Shown here one piece after another: positions 14,127 through 17,065 of a stretch of 17,065 bases of DNA. The position numbers were made by a program, and so were the translations under genes. Origin of the DNA: CAZMMV01 sp964567475 (GTDB lineage Bacteria > Bacillota > Clostridia > Tissierellales > Tissierellaceae); contig CAZMMV010000031.1 in assembly GCA_964567475.1 (NCBI GenBank), forward strand, positions 1 to 17,065. Reading direction: 5' to 3'. Position 1 is the stretch's first letter; every line of letters starts with the position of its first letter. Under the pieces are notes generated by a model. The model did no database searches, had not been told where the DNA came from, and saw only the letters and a list, made by a program, of their open reading frames with translations.

Positions 14127-14771
14127 ATGAGAATTCCAAATCATATCGGTATAATCCCAGATGGCAACAGGCGTTGGGCTATTAAAAAGGGTATGACTAA
14201 AGAAAAAGGATATAGTGAGGGTTTAAATCCAGGTTTAGAAGTCTTTAAACTTTGTGAAGAAATAGGTATAAAAGAAATTACTTATTATGGATTTACTGTA
14301 GATAATACCAAAAGGCCAAAATTTCAAAGACTTGCTTTTACTAAAGCATGTATCGATGCAGTGAATCTTTTATCAAAGGAAAATGCTAATCTATTAGTAC
14401 TGGGAAATACCCAATCACAAATGTTTCCAAGAGAGTTAATACCTTTTGCAATTAAAAGACAAAAATTTGGTGAGGGTGGAATCAAGGTAAATTTTCTGGT
14501 CAACTATGGATGGCAATGGGATTTGAAAAATTATTATTTAGAAAAACAAGATAAATCTAATTTGCTAAACAATATTCAATCCCGTGATATTTCAAGAATT
14601 GATTTAATTATTAGATGGGGTGGACGTAGAAGGCTTAGTGGTTTTTTGCCTTTACAATCTGTATATTCTGATTTTTATATCATTGAGGATTTTTGGCCAG
14701 AATTTAAATCACAACATTTCTTTAATGCTATTAAGTGGTATAATACTCAAGACATTACATTAGGAGGTTAG
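14127..14771 (+). CDS. Short, divergent cis-prenyltransferase (UppS family)
   Basis: Members of this family add isopentenyl diphosphate units in cis; undecaprenyl diphosphate synthase makes the lipid carrier for the cell wall. The protein has IGIIPDGNRRWA with the catalytic Asp12, YGFTVDNTKRP (54-64), and DLIIRWGGRRRLSGFLPLQ (159-177), with Arg163, Arg169 and Ser171 kept. Several positions differ from canonical UppS. Tyr29 stands where the conserved His (E. coli His43) is expected. Asp182 replaces the metal-binding Glu213. NYGWQWDL replaces NYGGR, and GGR replaces GGE at 165-167. It is only 214 residues, against about 240-255 in cell-wall enzymes. No cdsA, dxr or frr neighbour is present, so it is probably a second cis-prenyltransferase with another product. 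The ATG follows AGGAGG by 8 bases. The gene has its own candidate promoter and lies just before sdaAB. Confidence 0.82.
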   Translation: MRIPNHIGIIPDGNRRWAIKKGMTKEKGYSEGLNPGLEVFKLCEEIGIKEITYYGFTVDNTKRPKFQRLAFTKACIDAVNLLSKENANLLVLGNTQSQMFPRELIPFAIKRQKFGEGGIKVNFLVNYGWQWDLKNYYLEKQDKSNLLNNIQSRDISRIDLIIRWGGRRRLSGFLPLQSVYSDFYIIEDFWPEFKSQHFFNAIKWYNTQDITLGG

Positions 14772-14772
14772 G

Positions 14773-14832
14773 ATGTTTTTTTTATTGCGAAATTGGGTAT
14801 TAAATGATAAAATGGATAAACTATTAATTTAA
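14773..14832 (+). CDS. Possible 19-residue micro-ORF between the UppS-like gene and sdaAB
   Basis: An ATG one base after the UppS-like stop is preceded by AGGAGG (in the last codons of that gene) with 5-base spacing. It encodes MFFLLRNWVLNDKMDKLLI and stops at TAA 14830-14832, just before the sdaAB ribosome binding site. The AGGAGG may simply encode Gly-Gly, and a promoter for sdaAB overlaps the frame. Translation is therefore uncertain. Confidence 0.25.
   Translation: MFFLLRNWVLNDKMDKLLI
14785..14813 (+). promoter_or_regulatory. Candidate promoter for sdaAB-sdaAA
   Basis: TTGCGA (14785-14790) and TAAAAT (14808-14813) are exactly 17 bases apart and lie 36 bases before the sdaAB ATG. This suggests that the serine dehydratase genes can be transcribed separately from the UppS-like gene. 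Confidence 0.5.
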
Positions 14833-14848
14833 AGAGGGGGAACTTATA

Positions 14849-15517
14849 ATGAAAGATTATGGAGTGTTTGATGTACTAGGACCTGTTATGGTTGGACCAT
14901 CTAGCTCACATACAGCAGGTGCTGCTAGAATAGGTAAAGTTGCTAGAGATATCTTAGATAAGGATTTCGATACAGTTACCTTTTACTTACATGGCTCTTT
15001 TGCTAAAACCTTCAAAGGTCATGGTACAGATAAAGCCCTAGTAGCAGGTATTTTGGGAATGGATCCATCAGATGAAAAGCTTAAGGATTCTTTTGAAATT
15101 GCAAAATCTAATAATATCAATTTTAAATTTATAGAAAAGGATTTAGGATATTGTCATCCAAATACTGTTAAGATAGTCTTTGAATTTAAAGATTGTGAAG
15201 ACTTTCATATTACAGGATCATCAATAGGTGGAGGTAGTATATTAATTACAGATATTAATGGAAACAATGTAGAATTTGGTGGAGATTATCCTACCCTAAT
15301 TATAAAATATATTGATCAAAAGGGAGTTATTTCTAAAATTAGCTCTATCCTATCTTCCAATGAAATTAATATTGCAACTATGAAAGTTACCCGAGAAGAC
15401 AATATAGCTACTATGGTAGTAGAAACAGATACTAATATAAACAATTCAATTGTAGAAGAAACAAAGAAATTAGATCAAATATTATATATTAAAGGAATAA
15501 ATCCTATAGAGAGGTGA
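14849..15517 (+). CDS. sdaAB: L-serine dehydratase, iron-sulfur-dependent, beta subunit
   Basis: This is the small subunit of the oxygen-sensitive two-subunit L-serine dehydratase, which converts serine to pyruvate and ammonia. The 222 residues carry the family start GVFDVLGPVMVGPSSSHTAG (5-24) with the SSSHT substrate loop, then GHGTDKALVAGILG and GSSIGGGSI (123-131). A C-terminal ACT domain (about 149-222, LIIKYIDQKGVISKISSIL) is likely a regulatory serine-binding site. The ATG follows GAGGGGG by 9 bases. The alpha subunit gene begins 4 bases after its stop, so the two are translationally linked. Pyruvate made here would feed pyruvate:ferredoxin oxidoreductase, whose gene lies at the left end of the window but in a separate unit. 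Confidence 0.96.
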   Translation: MKDYGVFDVLGPVMVGPSSSHTAGAARIGKVARDILDKDFDTVTFYLHGSFAKTFKGHGTDKALVAGILGMDPSDEKLKDSFEIAKSNNINFKFIEKDLGYCHPNTVKIVFEFKDCEDFHITGSSIGGGSILITDINGNNVEFGGDYPTLIIKYIDQKGVISKISSILSSNEINIATMKVTREDNIATMVVETDTNINNSIVEETKKLDQILYIKGINPIER

Positions 15518-15521
15518 TTTT

Positions 15522-16397
15522 TTGTTTAACAACGCTGATGAATTACTTGAAATATGTAGAAAAAATAATAAAACAATATCAGAAGTAGTGATTGAAAAAG
15601 AAATGAAACATAAGGATATTTCCTATGATCAACTAATAAACAAAATGAATGAAACTGTAGCTGTTATGAAAAATTCAGCTACATCCGCCCTAGATAAAAG
15701 TATAATATCAATTAGTGGACTGACAGGTGGAGATTCTAAAAAGGTGGAAAACTATAAAAATAGTGGTAAATCTATAACTGGAGATTTTTTAATATCAGCT
15801 ATGGCTAAGGCCTTATCAACATCCGAGGTAAATGCTTCCATGGGCAGAATAGTTGCAGCTCCAACTGCTGGGGCTGCTGGTATTGTACCAGCAGCTTTAT
15901 TAGCTACTAAGGAAAAGTTAGACCTATCTGATAAAGAAGTTATATCTGCTCTATTTACAGCAGCAGGAATTGGAGAAATAGTAGCTAAAAATGCAACTAT
16001 TTCTGGTGCTGAAGGAGGTTGCCAAGCTGAATGTGGAGTTGCAGCTGCAATGGCAGCAGGAGCTATCGTAGAAATGGCAGGTGGAAGTCCAGAAGAAGTC
16101 TTTCATGCTGCTTCCTTTTCTATTGTTAATATAATGGGCTTAGTTTGTGACCCAATAGGTGGATTAGTTGAATATCCTTGTGCATTAAGAAATGCCTCTG
16201 GTGTAGTAAATGCCATGATATCTGCAGATCTTGCTTTAGCAGGTGTAAAGTCACTGGTTCCCTTTGACGAAGTTGTTGATGCAATGTATAGGGTAGGCAA
16301 GATGCTTCCAACTGCTTTAAAAGAAACTGCCCTTGGTGGGGTTGCCACTACTCCAACAGGTCAAGCTCTAAAAAAGAAATTAGATAATAATAAGTAA
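15522..16397 (+). CDS. sdaAA: L-serine dehydratase, iron-sulfur-dependent, alpha subunit
   Basis: The alpha subunit holds the [4Fe-4S] cluster whose open iron site binds serine. Candidate ligands are visible: Cys167 and Cys171 in GAEGGCQAECGV, Cys209 in LVCDPIGGLVEYPC, and Cys220 at the end of that motif. Other family blocks are SGLTGGD (65-71), APTAGAAGIVPAAL (113-126) and the C-terminal GGVATTPTGQAL. The 291 residues are the usual length. The start codon is TTG at 15522-15524, preceded by GAGGTGA with 4-base spacing; no nearby ATG fits. The gene ends 33 bases before a strong terminator palindrome. Function is clear from the complete two-subunit arrangement. Confidence 0.96.
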   Translation: MFNNADELLEICRKNNKTISEVVIEKEMKHKDISYDQLINKMNETVAVMKNSATSALDKSIISISGLTGGDSKKVENYKNSGKSITGDFLISAMAKALSTSEVNASMGRIVAAPTAGAAGIVPAALLATKEKLDLSDKEVISALFTAAGIGEIVAKNATISGAEGGCQAECGVAAAMAAGAIVEMAGGSPEEVFHAASFSIVNIMGLVCDPIGGLVEYPCALRNASGVVNAMISADLALAGVKSLVPFDEVVDAMYRVGKMLPTALKETALGGVATTPTGQALKKKLDNNK

Positions 16398-16407
16398 AAT
16401 ATTTTTC

Positions 16408-16460
16408 ATGTATTAGAGATTAAATACATAAAAAAAGACAGGAAATTTCCTGTCTTTTTT
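16408..16460. terminator. Bidirectional terminator between sdaAA and the GltD/NfnB-like gene
   Basis: Positions 16431-16460 are a perfect 30-bp palindrome, AAAAAAGACAGGAAA followed by its inverse. It gives a strong stem with a T6 tail in both directions. It serves sdaAA (plus) and the converging gene ending at 16489 (minus). A second, weaker hairpin precedes it (ATGTATT 16408-16414, AATACAT 16423-16429). Confidence 0.85.
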
Positions 16461-16488
16461 ATATGTTTATCTCATTATTTATTCAATT

Positions 16489-17065
16489 TTATTTTTTAGA
16501 CTTTATATATTCATCCATTGCCTTAGCTGCATCTTTACCAGCACCCATTGCAAGTATAACTGTAGCAGCTCCAGTTACAGCATCTCCACCAGCAAATACT
16601 CCTTCTCTAGTAGTTTTACCTGAATCATCTGCTATAATACATTTTCTTTTGTTCATATCTAATCCATCTGTAGTTGAAGAAATTAGAGGATTTGGTGAAG
16701 TTCCAAGTGACATTATAACTGTGTCAACATCAAACTCAAACTCTGATCCTTCTATTGGTATAGGTCTTCTTCTACCTGATTCATCAGGCTCACCTAGTTC
16801 CATTCTAATACATTTCATTCCAGATACCCAACCCTTTTCATTGCCAAGTATCTCTACTGGATTTGTAAGAAGTTCAAATATAATTCCTTCTTCTATCGCA
16901 TGGTGAACTTCTTCTGCTCTTGCTGGTAACTCTTCTTGTGCCCTTCTATATACTATATATACTTCTGCTCCCAATCTCTTTGCAGTTCTAGCAGCGTCCA
17001 TAGCAACATTTCCTCCACCAACTACTGCTACCTTATCTCCAACTATAATTGGAGTATCAGATTCT
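16489..17065 (-). CDS. GltD/NfnB-like NAD(P)H and FAD-binding oxidoreductase, C-terminal part (cut by window edge)
   Basis: The frame is open to the right edge, so the gene continues beyond it; 191 residues are visible. They begin within VAVVGGGNVAMDAAR, the NADPH Rossmann motif, followed by the YRRAQEELPAR segment that binds the phosphate. Next come VDTVIMSLGTSPNP and the FAD-contacting GVFAGGDAVTGAATVILAMGAG, ending AMDEYIKSKK. This is the glutamate synthase small-subunit family. In anaerobic Firmicutes the same proteins are named GltA/GltD, SudA or NfnB (the NADPH-side subunit of the bifurcating ferredoxin:NADP transhydrogenase). Which applies depends on the missing upstream neighbour, for example an NfnA-like FAD/NAD protein. 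The gene is convergent with sdaAA and shares its terminator. Confidence 0.9.
   Translation of the reverse strand, partial: ESDTPIIVGDKVAVVGGGNVAMDAARTAKRLGAEVYIVYRRAQEELPARAEEVHHAIEEGIIFELLTNPVEILGNEKGWVSGMKCIRMELGEPDESGRRRPIPIEGSEFEFDVDTVIMSLGTSPNPLISSTTDGLDMNKRKCIIADDSGKTTREGVFAGGDAVTGAATVILAMGAGKDAAKAMDEYIKSKK

Noticed and set aside
16463..16906. Plus-strand open frame of 147 codons opposite the GltD/NfnB-like gene
   Set aside because: The minus strand has complete NADPH and FAD motifs here. The plus-strand frame is low-complexity (Ser, Pro, Ile) and is a mirror of real coding sequence, right after a terminator.

Overview
The window is AT-rich DNA with strong AGGAGG-type ribosome binding sites, frequent TTG and GTG starts, and many oxygen-sensitive or anaerobic enzymes: pyruvate:ferredoxin oxidoreductase, a flavodiiron protein, iron-sulfur L-serine dehydratase and a GltD/NfnB-type oxidoreductase. 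This points to a low-GC anaerobic Firmicute of the Clostridia or Tissierellia type. The assignment is inferred from gene content and style, not from a marker gene. I see no rRNA, tRNA, CRISPR array, transposase or prophage gene, and no gene-free stretch longer than about 255 bases.

Layout. Positions 1-6000 are on the minus strand: the start of a pyruvate:ferredoxin oxidoreductase gene (cut by the window edge) with a good promoter and a leader of roughly 110 nt, a PspC-domain membrane protein, uvrC, an SLC13-type transporter with internal TrkA-C/RCK domains, and an FprA-type flavodiiron protein. The transporter gene lies between two long-stem inverted repeats that resemble each other. A small DUF378 membrane protein (plus strand, 6160-6363) converges on a 55-residue cysteine-rich membrane peptide (minus strand, 6409-6576). 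A perfect 38-bp palindrome that contains the DUF378 stop codon separates them.

Positions 6632-12227 hold a minus-strand run read in the order yhaO-like nuclease, yhaN-like membrane-spanning ATPase, a second metallophosphoesterase, nagB and a CYTH-domain phosphatase/cyclase. The first two form an SbcCD-like pair with two membrane helices in place of a zinc hook. The 80-bp gap after the ATPase gene has three copies of one 8-mer that could form alternative hairpins.

Positions 12367-13873 (minus) hold a PfkB-fold protein lacking the catalytic aspartate of that family and an isochorismatase-family hydrolase, probably cotranscribed. Across a 253-bp divergent intergenic region (with a 47-bp REP-like palindrome around GGTGCCAGGCACC and a small operator-like palindrome) is a short, divergent cis-prenyltransferase (UppS-like) gene, followed by sdaAB-sdaAA for serine deamination to pyruvate. 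That operon ends at a bidirectional terminator shared with the end of a GltD/NfnB-like gene cut by the right edge.

Most of the window is recognisable core metabolism. The least ordinary parts are the 12.3-14.8 kb locus (degenerate PfkB protein, hydrolase, divergent UppS-like enzyme), the membrane-anchored YhaN/YhaO pair, the cysteine-rich mini-protein, and several precise inverted repeats.
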